Shown: positions 9,106 through 16,677 of the stretch, in pieces
Layout of the letters: every line of letters begins with the position of its first letter
Position numbering within the stretch: position 1 is the stretch's first letter
DNA from: JALVIU01 sp964462295
GTDB lineage: Bacteria; Atribacterota; JALVIU01
NCBI GenBank assembly: GCA_964462295.1
Contig: CAYWXH010000007.1
Coordinates: 1 to 49,500, forward strand
DNA: 49,500 nt
Direction of reading: 5' to 3'
The notes under the pieces: generated by a model
Told to the model about the DNA's origin: nothing
The model's input: the letters and a program-made list of their open reading frames with translations, nothing else
Databases searched by the model: none
Program-made: the position numbers and the translations under genes

Positions 9106-9179
9106 AGAAAAAGAGTGAGAGGATCGTTTTAAAAACTAAGTTAATTTTTAAAATTAATTAAAAAAGGAGGAGGTTTAAA

Positions 9180-10481
9180 GTGAAGAGATTTTTATCTATC
9201 TTAACAGTGCTTTTTGTATTGGTTTTAACGACAGTTGCCTTTTCTCAAGTGGAAATTACATTTTGGCATAATATGCAAAACCCTATTGACAAGGCTGCAA
9301 TAGAGAAGGCAGTGAAGGCATTTGAGGCGAAAAACCCTGATATAAAGGTAAAACTTGTATTGGTCCCAGGCTCAGAGACAGAAACTACAAAACTTATGAC
9401 AGCAGTTGCTGCAGGGACAGGCCCTGATGTCTATTATCTTGATAGATTTACTGTGGCACAGAGGGCACATTATGGAGTACTTGAGCCTTTGCAAGATTAC
9501 TTGGAAGAACTTGGGGTAGATGTTAAAAAATTGGAAGATAATTTCTTTGCATTTACCGTTAAAGAGGCAACATATCGTGGAAAACTCTATGCTATGCCAT
9601 GGGATACTGATGCTCGTGTTCTTTTCTATAACAAAAAACTCTTCAAAGAGGCAGGACTTGACCCAAATAAGCCACCTCAAACTATAAAAGAACTCGATGA
9701 ATATGCGGCAAAACTTACAAAAATGAAGGGTAAAAGGTTAACACAGATAGGATTTGTTCCATGGAGAGGCCAAGGATGGCACTATACTTGGGGATGGGCA
9801 TTTGGTGGTAAATTTTATGACCCTGCTAAAAAGAAACTTATATTTGCAGATGATCCAAAGATTCTCAAGGCCCTAAAATGGGAAGTGACATATGCCAAAA
9901 AATATGGAATAAAAAATATTGATGCATTTTTCTCTGCATACAGAGGTGGTTCTGCGCCCGTAGATCCCTTTATGATAGGAAAAGAGGCTATGAGAGTAGA
10001 TGGAAACTGGTTAATTGCACAAATTGAGAAATTTGCACCAAAGGGATTTGAGTATGGGTTCGCGCCTATTCCTGCACCCCCTGATGGTGAGAAAAACAGT
10101 ACATGGGCAGGAGGATGGAGCCTTGTTATACCAAAGGGTGCAAAACATCCAAAAGAGGCCGCTAAGTTCCTTGCATTTATGGGTACAAAGGGAGAAGAGA
10201 TATATGCAGAAGGTACAAAACACTTTGCCGCATCCAAAGCAGCAACCCTTAAAGTTGTTAATGAGTATCCAGAACAGAAGGTCTTTTATAAGCTCTTTAC
10301 TGGTCCAAACTCACATTGTAGGCCAGTTATTCCTGTAGGTGCACTTTTGTGGGATAAATTAACTGAAGCATGGAATGATGCCCTCTACGGTAAGAAGTCC
10401 CCAGAAAAGGCACTAAAAGATGCACAAAACGAGGTACAAGAGGCATTAGATAAGGCATTTAAAGAAGAATCTTCTAAGTAA
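9180..10481 (+). CDS. Sugar ABC transporter substrate-binding protein
   Basis: 433 residues from GTG 9180, with GGAGGAGGT 5 bases upstream. It is an extracytoplasmic carbohydrate-binding protein of the MalE/UgpB family. The signal peptide (~1-22) ends in AFSQ with no lipobox cysteine, so the mature protein would be soluble in a periplasm rather than lipid-anchored. VEITFWHNMQNPIDKAAIEKAVKAFE opens the mature fold in typical fashion, and AMPWDTDARVLFYNKKLFKEAG and AMRVDGNWLIAQIEKF are classic family segments. It is the last gene of the mannosidase operon, an unusual position, since binding-protein genes are commonly first. The ligand is probably an alpha-mannoside (inference from context). Confidence 0.92.
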   Translation: MKRFLSILTVLFVLVLTTVAFSQVEITFWHNMQNPIDKAAIEKAVKAFEAKNPDIKVKLVLVPGSETETTKLMTAVAAGTGPDVYYLDRFTVAQRAHYGVLEPLQDYLEELGVDVKKLEDNFFAFTVKEATYRGKLYAMPWDTDARVLFYNKKLFKEAGLDPNKPPQTIKELDEYAAKLTKMKGKRLTQIGFVPWRGQGWHYTWGWAFGGKFYDPAKKKLIFADDPKILKALKWEVTYAKKYGIKNIDAFFSAYRGGSAPVDPFMIGKEAMRVDGNWLIAQIEKFAPKGFEYGFAPIPAPPDGEKNSTWAGGWSLVIPKGAKHPKEAAKFLAFMGTKGEEIYAEGTKHFAASKAATLKVVNEYPEQKVFYKLFTGPNSHCRPVIPVGALLWDKLTEAWNDALYGKKSPEKALKDAQNEVQEALDKAFKEESSK

Positions 10482-10494
10482 AATTAAATAGAAA

Positions 10495-10533
10495 GATAAA
10501 CCCCTTCTTCTTTAAGAGAGGGGGTTTATCTTG
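10495..10533 (+). terminator. Terminator-like hairpin after the binding-protein gene
   Basis: GATAAACCCC pairs with GGGGTTTATC across a ~16-base loop. Only TTG follows, so the T-run is weak. It separates the mannoside operon from the regulator gene's own promoter. Confidence 0.65.
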
Positions 10534-10558
10534 TAAAATTTAAAAAGTTTGTTATAAT
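10531..10558 (+). promoter_or_regulatory. Promoter of the GntR/LacI-type regulator gene
   Basis: TTGTAA (10531-10536), a 16-base spacer and TATAAT (10553-10558). The start would be near 10565, giving an 18-base leader with GAGGT ahead of ATG 10583. It is placed immediately after the upstream hairpin. Confidence 0.6.
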
Positions 10559-10582
10559 ATAGAAAAATATTTGAGGTAAAGA

Positions 10583-11662
10583 ATGGTTCCAGAGGCATCA
10601 TATAAAAAGATTGCAAGATTTATAAAAGAGGAAATCTTAGAAGGAAAGTATGTACCAGGGGATAGGATTCCATCTGAGAATAAGCTTGCTACTTTATTTG
10701 GTGTGAGTCGGATGACGGCAAGAAAGGCTATAGATAATCTGGTATATGACGGCATTGTAATACGGATTCCTGGACTTGGTACATATGTAGCAGAAGGTGC
10801 AAAACATATTGACAATAAGAGATTCCATGTTGGTATTCTCATGGATGACCTCTCTGATACGAGGGGAATATCTATATCTTCAGGAATAACTCGCACCCTC
10901 CTTGAACTCTCTGTACACCCGATTATGACAGAGGTTTCAAGTTATGAATTAAGTAGTATAGAAAAAGAGATAAAACTCCTTATTACATATGGGGCAGATG
11001 GTATAATCCTTACCCCTAAAGTTGACCTTTCTAACAGTAAATTTTTCATGAGATTGGTAGATGAGGGCTTTCCTATAGTCTTTATAGATAGAGGGATAGA
11101 TGGTATTCCCATCCCTGTAGTTGAATCTGCCAATTATCAGGGTGGAAAATGTCTCGGCAAGCATCTAAAGGAGATACACGATTCAAAAAAAGTTTTATTT
11201 GTATCAGAGGAAGGGCTTATTATATCTAGTGTAAGAGAAAGATACGAAGGGCTTAAGGATGGATTAGGTGAAGAAGTGGATTTTTTAGAAATCTCTGATT
11301 CAAAATCTTCCTTTGAAGATATTACGAAAAAGATTATAGAGAAAAGTTATGATGTGGTTGCCTTTTGCCATGACCTCCTTGCTGTATCAGGAATGAGTTA
11401 TTTTTTGAAAAATGACATCAAGATACCTAAAGATATAAAAATAACAGGCTTTGATGATAGAAGGGTATCTCAATATTTTATACCAAATATCACAACTGTA
11501 AGACAGGATTTTAATAAAATGGGTTCAACTGCTGCGCTTTTTTTGGTGAAACTTTTAAAGGGAGAGAAGGTGCCACAGAGGGAAAAGATTCCTATAAAAC
11601 TCATAGTGAGAGAGTCTTGTGGCTGTAAAGGCAAGGCCCCCCATAAATATGGGAGGCCCTAA
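10583..11662 (+). CDS. AraR-like transcriptional regulator (GntR winged helix + LacI-type sensor)
   Basis: 359 residues. Residues ~5-72 are a GntR-family winged helix: YKKIARFIKEEILEGKYVPG, then LPSE-like IPSENKLATLFGVSRMTARKAID and the wing GLGTYVAE. From ~78 the protein is a periplasmic-binding-protein-like sugar sensor as in LacI/GalR (ADGIILTPK, VFIDRGIDGIPIPVVESANYQGG, ITGFDDRRVSQYFIPNITTVRQD, ending IVRESC). This is the architecture of Bacillus AraR, which binds TGTACGTACA-like palindromes. The two TGTATATACA sites before the mannosidase gene fit such a protein, and a sugar would relieve repression. The last codons (PHKYGRP) are encoded by the stem of a hairpin shared with the convergent operon. 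That it regulates its neighbours is inference. Confidence 0.88.
   Translation: MVPEASYKKIARFIKEEILEGKYVPGDRIPSENKLATLFGVSRMTARKAIDNLVYDGIVIRIPGLGTYVAEGAKHIDNKRFHVGILMDDLSDTRGISISSGITRTLLELSVHPIMTEVSSYELSSIEKEIKLLITYGADGIILTPKVDLSNSKFFMRLVDEGFPIVFIDRGIDGIPIPVVESANYQGGKCLGKHLKEIHDSKKVLFVSEEGLIISSVRERYEGLKDGLGEEVDFLEISDSKSSFEDITKKIIEKSYDVVAFCHDLLAVSGMSYFLKNDIKIPKDIKITGFDDRRVSQYFIPNITTVRQDFNKMGSTAALFLVKLLKGEKVPQREKIPIKLIVRESCGCKGKAPHKYGRP
11635..11658. terminator. Hairpin between convergent genes, inside the regulator's 3' end
   Basis: GGCCCCCCAT / ATGGGAGGCC with an AAAT loop and one mismatch. The stem is part of the last regulator codons, and the stop follows 2 bases later. The T-runs on both sides are imperfect. 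It probably ends transcription from one or both convergent operons. Confidence 0.5.
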
Positions 11663-11667
11663 AATAT

Positions 11668-12507
11668 CTATTCTTTTACTGCCCCAAATGTAAGTCCTTT
11701 TACAAGATATCTTTGGACCAAAAGTGAAAATATTACAGGAAGTATCATGACCAATAAGGCACGTGTCCCAACATACCAAAATTCTATACCCCTATTTTGT
11801 TGTGTACCCGCTACTATAACAGGAAGTGTCATTGCCTTTGTAAATGAAAAACTAAGGGCAAATAAAAATTCATTCCATACATATGAAAATATTATCATAG
11901 ATGTTGCCACAAGGCCTGGTGCCGCAAGAGGTATTGCCACCTGGTAGAATATCTTTCCCCATGATGCACCATCAACCAGTGCCGCCTCTACTATCTCTTT
12001 TGGGATAGATTTAAACATCTCTCTCATAATTACTACTGCCATAGGAATATTAAAGGTAACATTTACTATGATAAGTGCCCATATAGTATCAAGTAGATGA
12101 AAATTTTTCATTATAAGATACAAGGGAATAAGTACCACAGCAGGTGCAAGGATTCTTTGGGTGAGGAAAAAGATGTATATATCTGTATTTTTAAAGAGCC
12201 CCCTATAGTTAAATACAGAAAGTGCAAATCCTACCATAGTGCCAAGGATAAGCGCTACTGCCGTTGATACTATGGCAACTACAGAGGAATTTTTCATTGC
12301 CCTTGCTACAAGGGGAGTTTTAAGCTCTACCTGCCAGTTATGAAGGGTGGGTTTGAACTGTAGCCATGGAACCCATGCCTTTGCAAATATCTGGGAAGGT
12401 GTTTTTATAGAATTTATAAATGCCCAATAAAATGGAAATAGGGCCCAAAGTGCAAGCACTATGAGTACCACATATATTATTATTTTTTCAAGTGCCGTTA
12501 TTTTCAT
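11668..12507 (-). CDS. Sugar ABC transporter permease, MalG type (second system)
   Basis: 279 residues. It is the inner-membrane permease of a second CUT1 importer, last gene of the minus-strand operon and convergent with the regulator gene 5 bases away. Six hydrophobic segments are visible (first: IIIYVVLIVLALWALFPFYW). The short periplasmic stretch SIKTPSQIFAKAWVPW follows, and the EAA loop reads EIVEAALVDGASWGKIFYQVAIPL. Its ATG overlaps the stop of the preceding permease gene (ATGA), so translation is coupled. No ATPase gene is present. Confidence 0.9.
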   Translation of the reverse strand: MKITALEKIIIYVVLIVLALWALFPFYWAFINSIKTPSQIFAKAWVPWLQFKPTLHNWQVELKTPLVARAMKNSSVVAIVSTAVALILGTMVGFALSVFNYRGLFKNTDIYIFFLTQRILAPAVVLIPLYLIMKNFHLLDTIWALIIVNVTFNIPMAVVIMREMFKSIPKEIVEAALVDGASWGKIFYQVAIPLAAPGLVATSMIIFSYVWNEFLFALSFSFTKAMTLPVIVAGTQQNRGIEFWYVGTRALLVMILPVIFSLLVQRYLVKGLTFGAVKE

Positions 12508-13364
12508 GATACCACCTTCCTCATCGATTTTACGATAATCATAATAAGAGGAATTTCTACAAGAAGCATTACTACCCCCATAGTGGATGCATATCCTAAG
12601 TCGAAGAATTTAAGACCTGTACGATAGAGTAAGAGAGAGTAAACCTCTGTTGCTCTTCCTGGCCCACCCATTGTTAGTACCGCAGGGATATCAAATATTT
12701 TAATTGCCTCCATAACTCTAAGTATTATAACAAGGATAAAAGTGGAAAATATCATGGGAAAACTTACCCCCCAGAAGATTCTCCATCTCGATTTTGTCTC
12801 TAGATATGCTGCCTCATACATCTCTTGAGGTACAGATTGAAGTGCAGCTAAAAATATTATAAAACAAAATGGGGTCCATTGCCATATATCTACAATGGCT
12901 GTGGCTATTTTTGCCCAAAATGGGCTTGATAACCATTGTACTTGAGGAATACCAAATAGGCCTAATATGGAGTTTAGAGGACCACCTTCCTCATAATATA
13001 TAGTTATAAATAAAAATGCAACAGCCACAGGGGTTGCAAAAAGAGGAAGGGAAAAGATAGTTCTGAAAATTTTTACATTTCTTAGTGGTTTATCAACAAG
13101 CCATGCCATAAATAGTCCGATTAGTATCTCTGATGCAATAGCTATAAATATTATAAAAACAGTAACAAAGACAGAATTTCTTACAGTAGCATCGTGAAAA
13201 AATCTTGTGAAATTGTCAAGACCTATAAAACCCCTTATTTTTCCAAATCTAAAGCTGTGCGTACTTAAGTAAAATATATATCCTAAGGGGAAGATGGTAA
13301 AGGCCAAAATCCATATGACAGAGGGAAGAACAAAAAGACTTTTCATTAATTTATTTTCTCTCAA
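12504..13364 (-). CDS. Sugar ABC transporter permease, MalF type (second system)
   Basis: 286 residues from TTG 13364, preceded on the minus strand by AAGGAGGG about 6 bases away. The first ATG (codon 7) lacks such a site. Hydrophobic helices begin with SLFVLPSVIWILAFTIFPLG. The EAA loop reads EMYEAAYLETKSRWRIFWGVSFP; the usual Gly in this loop is replaced, which is tolerated in some MalF-type permeases. It partners the MalG-type gene downstream. A strong hairpin separates it from the binding-protein gene upstream. Confidence 0.88.
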   Translation of the reverse strand: MRENKLMKSLFVLPSVIWILAFTIFPLGYIFYLSTHSFRFGKIRGFIGLDNFTRFFHDATVRNSVFVTVFIIFIAIASEILIGLFMAWLVDKPLRNVKIFRTIFSLPLFATPVAVAFLFITIYYEEGGPLNSILGLFGIPQVQWLSSPFWAKIATAIVDIWQWTPFCFIIFLAALQSVPQEMYEAAYLETKSRWRIFWGVSFPMIFSTFILVIILRVMEAIKIFDIPAVLTMGGPGRATEVYSLLLYRTGLKFFDLGYASTMGVVMLLVEIPLIMIIVKSMRKVVS

Positions 13365-13389
13365 AGGGACCCTCCTTCCTAATTATAAT

Positions 13390-13418
13390 AAATAAGGGGA
13401 CCATCGGTCCCCTTATTT
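13390..13418 (-). terminator. Strong intercistronic hairpin within the second ABC operon
   Basis: A perfect 13-base-pair stem (AAATAAGGGGACC against its complement) with a 3-base ATC loop, 11 bases after the binding-protein stop and ~25 bases before the MalF-type start. No long T-run follows on the minus strand, so it probably acts as a partial terminator or mRNA 3'-end stabiliser, leaving more binding-protein mRNA than permease mRNA. Confidence 0.65.
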
Positions 13419-13429
13419 AAGGTTTTGAT

Positions 13430-14293
13430 TTAATGGTATTTTTTGTATTCTGCATCATCTTCCTTTGTCCATTCAATGGATTCTCTGTAAAGTTTCAGCT
13501 GTTCTTTCCTACCATTTTTATTTGTTATATTTTCCCAATCTTTATATATTGCATCAAGTGCAGCATCTACACTCTTTTGTCCTGTTACAGCTTCTGAGAG
13601 ATGGATATCAAGTGCATTCCAGTATTCAAATGTGCCTGGAATCATAAGATATGGGAACATGATCTTTGCATAGAAGTTATCATAGTATGCAGCGAGATAT
13701 TCTACAACATCTCCTGGATCCCAACCATAATGGATATAGTCTCTTATGGATGCAACACCGATTGGTCTTAAGAAGTGAATCTTCCATCCTGGGTCAACAC
13801 CTGTCCATCCATTTGCCACATTCCATAATGAGAAGTCTTTTGTAGCCATAAGTGATAGATAATCATACACGGCTTCTGGGTGCTTTGAGTGTTTGAATAT
13901 TACACCATGCCAACTTCCACCTGTAGTATTTCCTACTACATTTGGATTAGATGGGTCAAACTTTACCCACTCGTTTCTTACGAGATCATAGGATTCGAGG
14001 GTACCTGGTATTACAGCACAACCAAGTTTTCCTCTGATTTTACTTCTCTTTGGATCCTGAACCAATGAACCTACATCGCCCCAACTAAATGTCATAAGTG
14101 CGTTTCCTTGCATAAAGAANNNNNNNNNNNNNNNNNNNNNNNNNNNNNNNNNNNNNNNNNNNNNNNNNNNNNNNNNNNNNNNNNNNNNNNNNNNNNNNNN
14201 NNNNNNNNNNNNNNNNNNNTCAATTCCGAAGGCAAGAGTTGTTACCCCTAAGAGAAAAACTACAAGAATACCTAAAACCACGAACTTTTTCAT
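13430..14293 (-). CDS. Sugar ABC transporter substrate-binding protein, middle missing in assembly gap
   Basis: First gene of the second importer operon. The N-terminal 24 residues are a signal peptide (MKKFVVLGILVVFLLG, ending near TLAFG) with no lipobox cysteine. After the gap the last ~229 residues are typical of a carbohydrate-binding protein: FMQGNALMTFSWGDVGSL, TTGGSWHGVIFKHSKHPEAV, then GQKSVDAALDAIYKDW near the C-terminus. The 100 Ns (14120-14219) are a placeholder; family lengths of ~430-500 residues suggest some 170-250 residues are really missing, and the apparent in-frame continuity is chance. AAAAGGAGGGG precedes the ATG. The ligand is unknown. Confidence 0.85.
   Translation of the reverse strand: MKKFVVLGILVVFLLGVTTLAFGIXXXXXXXXXXXXXXXXXXXXXXXXXXXXXXXXXXFFMQGNALMTFSWGDVGSLVQDPKRSKIRGKLGCAVIPGTLESYDLVRNEWVKFDPSNPNVVGNTTGGSWHGVIFKHSKHPEAVYDYLSLMATKDFSLWNVANGWTGVDPGWKIHFLRPIGVASIRDYIHYGWDPGDVVEYLAAYYDNFYAKIMFPYLMIPGTFEYWNALDIHLSEAVTGQKSVDAALDAIYKDWENITNKNGRKEQLKLYRESIEWTKEDDAEYKKYH
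14120..14219. other. Assembly gap of unknown true size
   Basis: 100 Ns inside a binding-protein gene. Unlike the gap at 5427-5526, the flanks share no overlap, so real sequence is absent here. Confidence 0.95.
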
Positions 14294-14335
14294 ACTACCC
14301 CTCCTTTTAATTGGAATATTTTACTAACTAAAATT

Positions 14336-14365
14336 ATAATACTAAATAACCACTTAAGAAGTCAA
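14336..14365 (-). promoter_or_regulatory. Sigma-A-type promoter of the second ABC operon
   Basis: On the minus strand TTGACT (14360-14365), an 18-base spacer and TATTAT (14336-14341), predicting a start near 14329 and a ~35-base leader. No copy of the TGTATATACA palindrome is present nearby. Confidence 0.55.
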
Positions 14366-14675
14366 ACCTTGTTAGGCTTTGATATAGGCAGGTATTGGTT
14401 AAAATAGTTTACTAATCCCTTTTTTTCTTTGATTTTATAGAAATAACTTGAATTTTCATCATAAATTTACATAAGTTTATAAAATTTATAATGAAAATAT
14501 GACCAAAATTGTGCTATAGAGATTGAAAGAGTGTTATTATAATTTGATATTCTTATACAATATATGGTTTATTTTGTTATTAAAGTAGGACGATTATAAT
14601 TATTTACAAGTATTCTTATATAATAAGTAATTATTCCTGTTTTTGTCTAAATATTTTTAAAATTCTCTAAAAAAC
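14366..14675. other. A+T-rich intergenic region, no gene seen
   Basis: About 310 bases between the promoters of two divergent operons. It is very A+T-rich, and no open frame with a start site was found. The 10-mer TATTCTTATA occurs twice (14548-14557 and 14611-14620). A TATAAT at 14538-14543 has no matching -35. Nothing further can be supported. Confidence 0.6.
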
Positions 14676-14704
14676 TTGACATTTTCTTGTTTTTTCTTTA
14701 AAAT
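14676..14704 (+). promoter_or_regulatory. Consensus promoter placed for a leaderless yicC mRNA
   Basis: TTGACA (14676-14681), exactly 17 bases, TAAAAT (14699-14704). Counting the -10 as -12 to -7 puts +1 at 14711, the A of the yicC ATG. There is no Shine-Dalgarno sequence before that ATG. Confidence 0.7.
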
Positions 14705-14710
14705 TAAACT

Positions 14711-15592
14711 ATGCCTTACAGTATGACAGGATTTGGACAAGCAAAAATAGAGACAGATGACTTTGTCATTTCTGTGGAGATGAAATCTGTAAACCACAGA
14801 TTTGCAAGTTTTTCTATAAAGATCCCGTGGAATTCTCTTTCTCTGGAGAAGAGATTGGAAGATATTTTGTCTTCAAAGATAAAACGGGGTAGGGTAAATT
14901 GTGTAGTTATTTACGAAAGAACAACAAAAGAGTCTCTTGACACTATAGATCTAGATTTGGAACTTGCCAAGACTTATTATGAATCGTATAAAAGATTGGA
15001 AGAGTATCTTAAAATAGATGATGATGAGCTTATACGTCATATATCTACATTCCCAGGTATTATAAGACTTAAAGATAAAAAAGAGATAGATGAAGAGCTT
15101 GTAAAATATGTAGAACTTGCATTTTCTGAGGCCCTCTCTCTTTTGGTAAAGGAGAGAAAAAGAGAAGGAGAAGGTTTGGTAGAAGGTATTTTTTCCATAG
15201 TCTCAGAATTGGAAGAGAATCTATCTAAAATAGATGGCAAAAAGGATATATTCTTATTAGAATATAAGAATAGACTAAAGGAAAGGATAGAAAAACTTAC
15301 GGAAAGCTTACCTGTTGATACAGAAAGGATAGAAGAAGAGGTAGCTATATATGCAGAAAAAAGTGATATAACTGAAGAAATTCTGAGGCTCTCTGTTCAT
15401 ATAAAACACCTAAAAGAGTTATTGAAAGAGGATAAACCTGTGGGTAGGAGACTTGATTTTTTGATTCAAGAGATGAATAGGGAGATAAATACTATAGGTT
15501 CAAAGAGCCCTAATTTTGAGATATCTCATATAGTGGTAGATATGAAAAGTAGTCTTGAAAAGATAAGGGAACAGATTCAGAATCTTGAATAA
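14711..15592 (+). CDS. yicC: YicC/YloC-family endoribonuclease
   Basis: 293 residues. YicC proteins are widely conserved; members in E. coli and Bacillus act as endoribonucleases. The N-terminus PYSMTGFGQAKIE and the segment VEMKSVNHRFASFSIKIP are the family hallmark. The C-terminal DUF1732 region (GRRLDFLIQEMNREINTIGSKS) is also clear. Length is normal. It is the first gene of a long co-directional run (yicC-remA-gmk-rpoZ-coaBC-priA-def-fmt), an order known from Firmicutes and relatives. The ATG has no ribosome-binding site and coincides with the predicted transcription start. Confidence 0.93.
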   Translation: MPYSMTGFGQAKIETDDFVISVEMKSVNHRFASFSIKIPWNSLSLEKRLEDILSSKIKRGRVNCVVIYERTTKESLDTIDLDLELAKTYYESYKRLEEYLKIDDDELIRHISTFPGIIRLKDKKEIDEELVKYVELAFSEALSLLVKERKREGEGLVEGIFSIVSELEENLSKIDGKKDIFLLEYKNRLKERIEKLTESLPVDTERIEEEVAIYAEKSDITEEILRLSVHIKHLKELLKEDKPVGRRLDFLIQEMNREINTIGSKSPNFEISHIVVDMKSSLEKIREQIQNLE

Positions 15593-15606
15593 AGGAGGAG
15601 TCCCTC

Positions 15607-15873
15607 TTGTCAAAAGAACTTATAAATATAGGTTTTGGGAACTTTATAATGGTAGAACGTATAGTGAGTATAATAAATCCAGGTTCATCACCTGTGAAGA
15701 GGCTGAAGGAAGAGGCCAAGAGGGGGGGTAAGCTTATAGATGCTACCCATGGAAGAAAAACAAGGGCACTTATAATTACAGATAGTAATCATATAATACT
15801 CTCTGCAATTCAGCCAGAAACTATAGCACATAGAATAAATGGACAAGATATTGAACAAGAAAATACAGACTAG
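15607..15873 (+). CDS. remA: RemA-family (DUF370) regulatory protein
   Basis: 88 residues from TTG 15607, with AAAGGAGGAG 6 bases upstream. It is very close to Bacillus RemA, a small oligomeric DNA-binding protein that activates biofilm-matrix operons there. Shared segments include INIGFGNFIMVERI, GKLIDATHGRKTRALIITDS and SAIQPETIAHRI. The C-terminus is ~10 residues longer, and its codons overlap the start of gmk by 35 bases. The yicC-remA-gmk-rpoZ order is conserved in Firmicutes. Whether it controls a matrix in this organism is unknown. Confidence 0.92.
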   Translation: MSKELINIGFGNFIMVERIVSIINPGSSPVKRLKEEAKRGGKLIDATHGRKTRALIITDSNHIILSAIQPETIAHRINGQDIEQENTD

Positions 15874-16462
15874 AAAGGGTATACTGTTTATCATCTCTGG
15901 TCCATCAGGGGTGGGAAAAGGGACTGTAAGAGAGAGGGTATTGGAAGATATTCCTGATTTACTCTTTTCTGTCTCTGTTACTACACGGAAGAGACGTCCA
16001 CATGAAATAGAGGGAAAAGACTACATATTTATTGACAAGCCAAGATTTGAGCAGATGATAGAAAATGGGGAACTTTTAGAATGGGCCTTAGTATATGATA
16101 ATTACTATGGAACACCAAGGGCATTTATTGAAAATGCCTTAAGAGAAGGAAAGGATGTATTGCTTGAAATAGATATTCAAGGGGCTCAAAAGGTAAAGAA
16201 GGAGTATCCAGATGCTGTTTCTATATTTTTAGCCCCCCCGTCTATCGAAGAGCTTATAAATAGACTAAAAAAAAGGGCTACCGAGACAGAAGAGGAGTTT
16301 AGAAAAAGAATAGAGAAGGCCGAGAAAGAAATGAGAGAGGCCATACACTATGATTATCTTGTGATAAATGATAAGATAGATAATGCCATTATGCAGGTTA
16401 AATGTGTAATTTTGGCGGAGAGGGTTAAAATTGTAAAGGTAAAGGAGGGAGAAAAAAGATGA
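15839..16462 (+). CDS. gmk: Guanylate kinase
   Basis: 207 residues; converts GMP and ATP to GDP and ADP. The P-loop GPSGVGKGTVRE lies near residue 20, the GMP-binding segment SVTTRKRRPHEIEGKDY follows, then WALVYDNYYGTP and LLEIDIQGAQKVK. The length matches the family. ATG 15839 is the only ATG before the P-loop; it overlaps remA by 35 bases and has no clear ribosome-binding site, so translation is probably coupled to remA. It overlaps rpoZ by 4 bases (ATGA). Confidence 0.96.
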   Translation: MDKILNKKIQTRKGILFIISGPSGVGKGTVRERVLEDIPDLLFSVSVTTRKRRPHEIEGKDYIFIDKPRFEQMIENGELLEWALVYDNYYGTPRAFIENALREGKDVLLEIDIQGAQKVKKEYPDAVSIFLAPPSIEELINRLKKRATETEEEFRKRIEKAEKEMREAIHYDYLVINDKIDNAIMQVKCVILAERVKIVKVKEGEKR

Positions 16463-16677
16463 AATCAAAATATCCAGATCCTATGGATATTCTTATCCAA
16501 AAAGTACCAAACAAGTATCTTTTGACCTGTATCGTATTTTTACGGGCAAAGGAGCTTTACGGGGGAGATCCTCTATTGGTAGATGCAGATAAAAGATTGG
16601 TAAAAGAGAAGGATTATATTGGAATGGCAGAAGAAGAGCTTTATGAAGGCAAAATAGAGTATGAGTTTGAAGAATAA
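16459..16677 (+). CDS. rpoZ: DNA-directed RNA polymerase omega subunit
   Basis: 72 residues, a short omega. It assists assembly of the RNA polymerase core. Evidence is the position directly after gmk, the usual neighbour, together with MDILIQKVPNKYLLTCIVFLRAKEL, the N-terminal omega motif in which the protein reads a DP-M-D start, and the acidic tail. AAAGGAGGG precedes the ATG, which overlaps the gmk stop. Its end overlaps coaBC by 17 bases. Confidence 0.88.
   Translation: MKSKYPDPMDILIQKVPNKYLLTCIVFLRAKELYGGDPLLVDADKRLVKEKDYIGMAEEELYEGKIEYEFEE

Noticed and set aside
14548..14620. Repeated TATTCTTATA as regulatory sites
   Set aside because: A 10-mer of A/T-rich sequence seen twice in a very A+T-rich spacer is not significant by eye.
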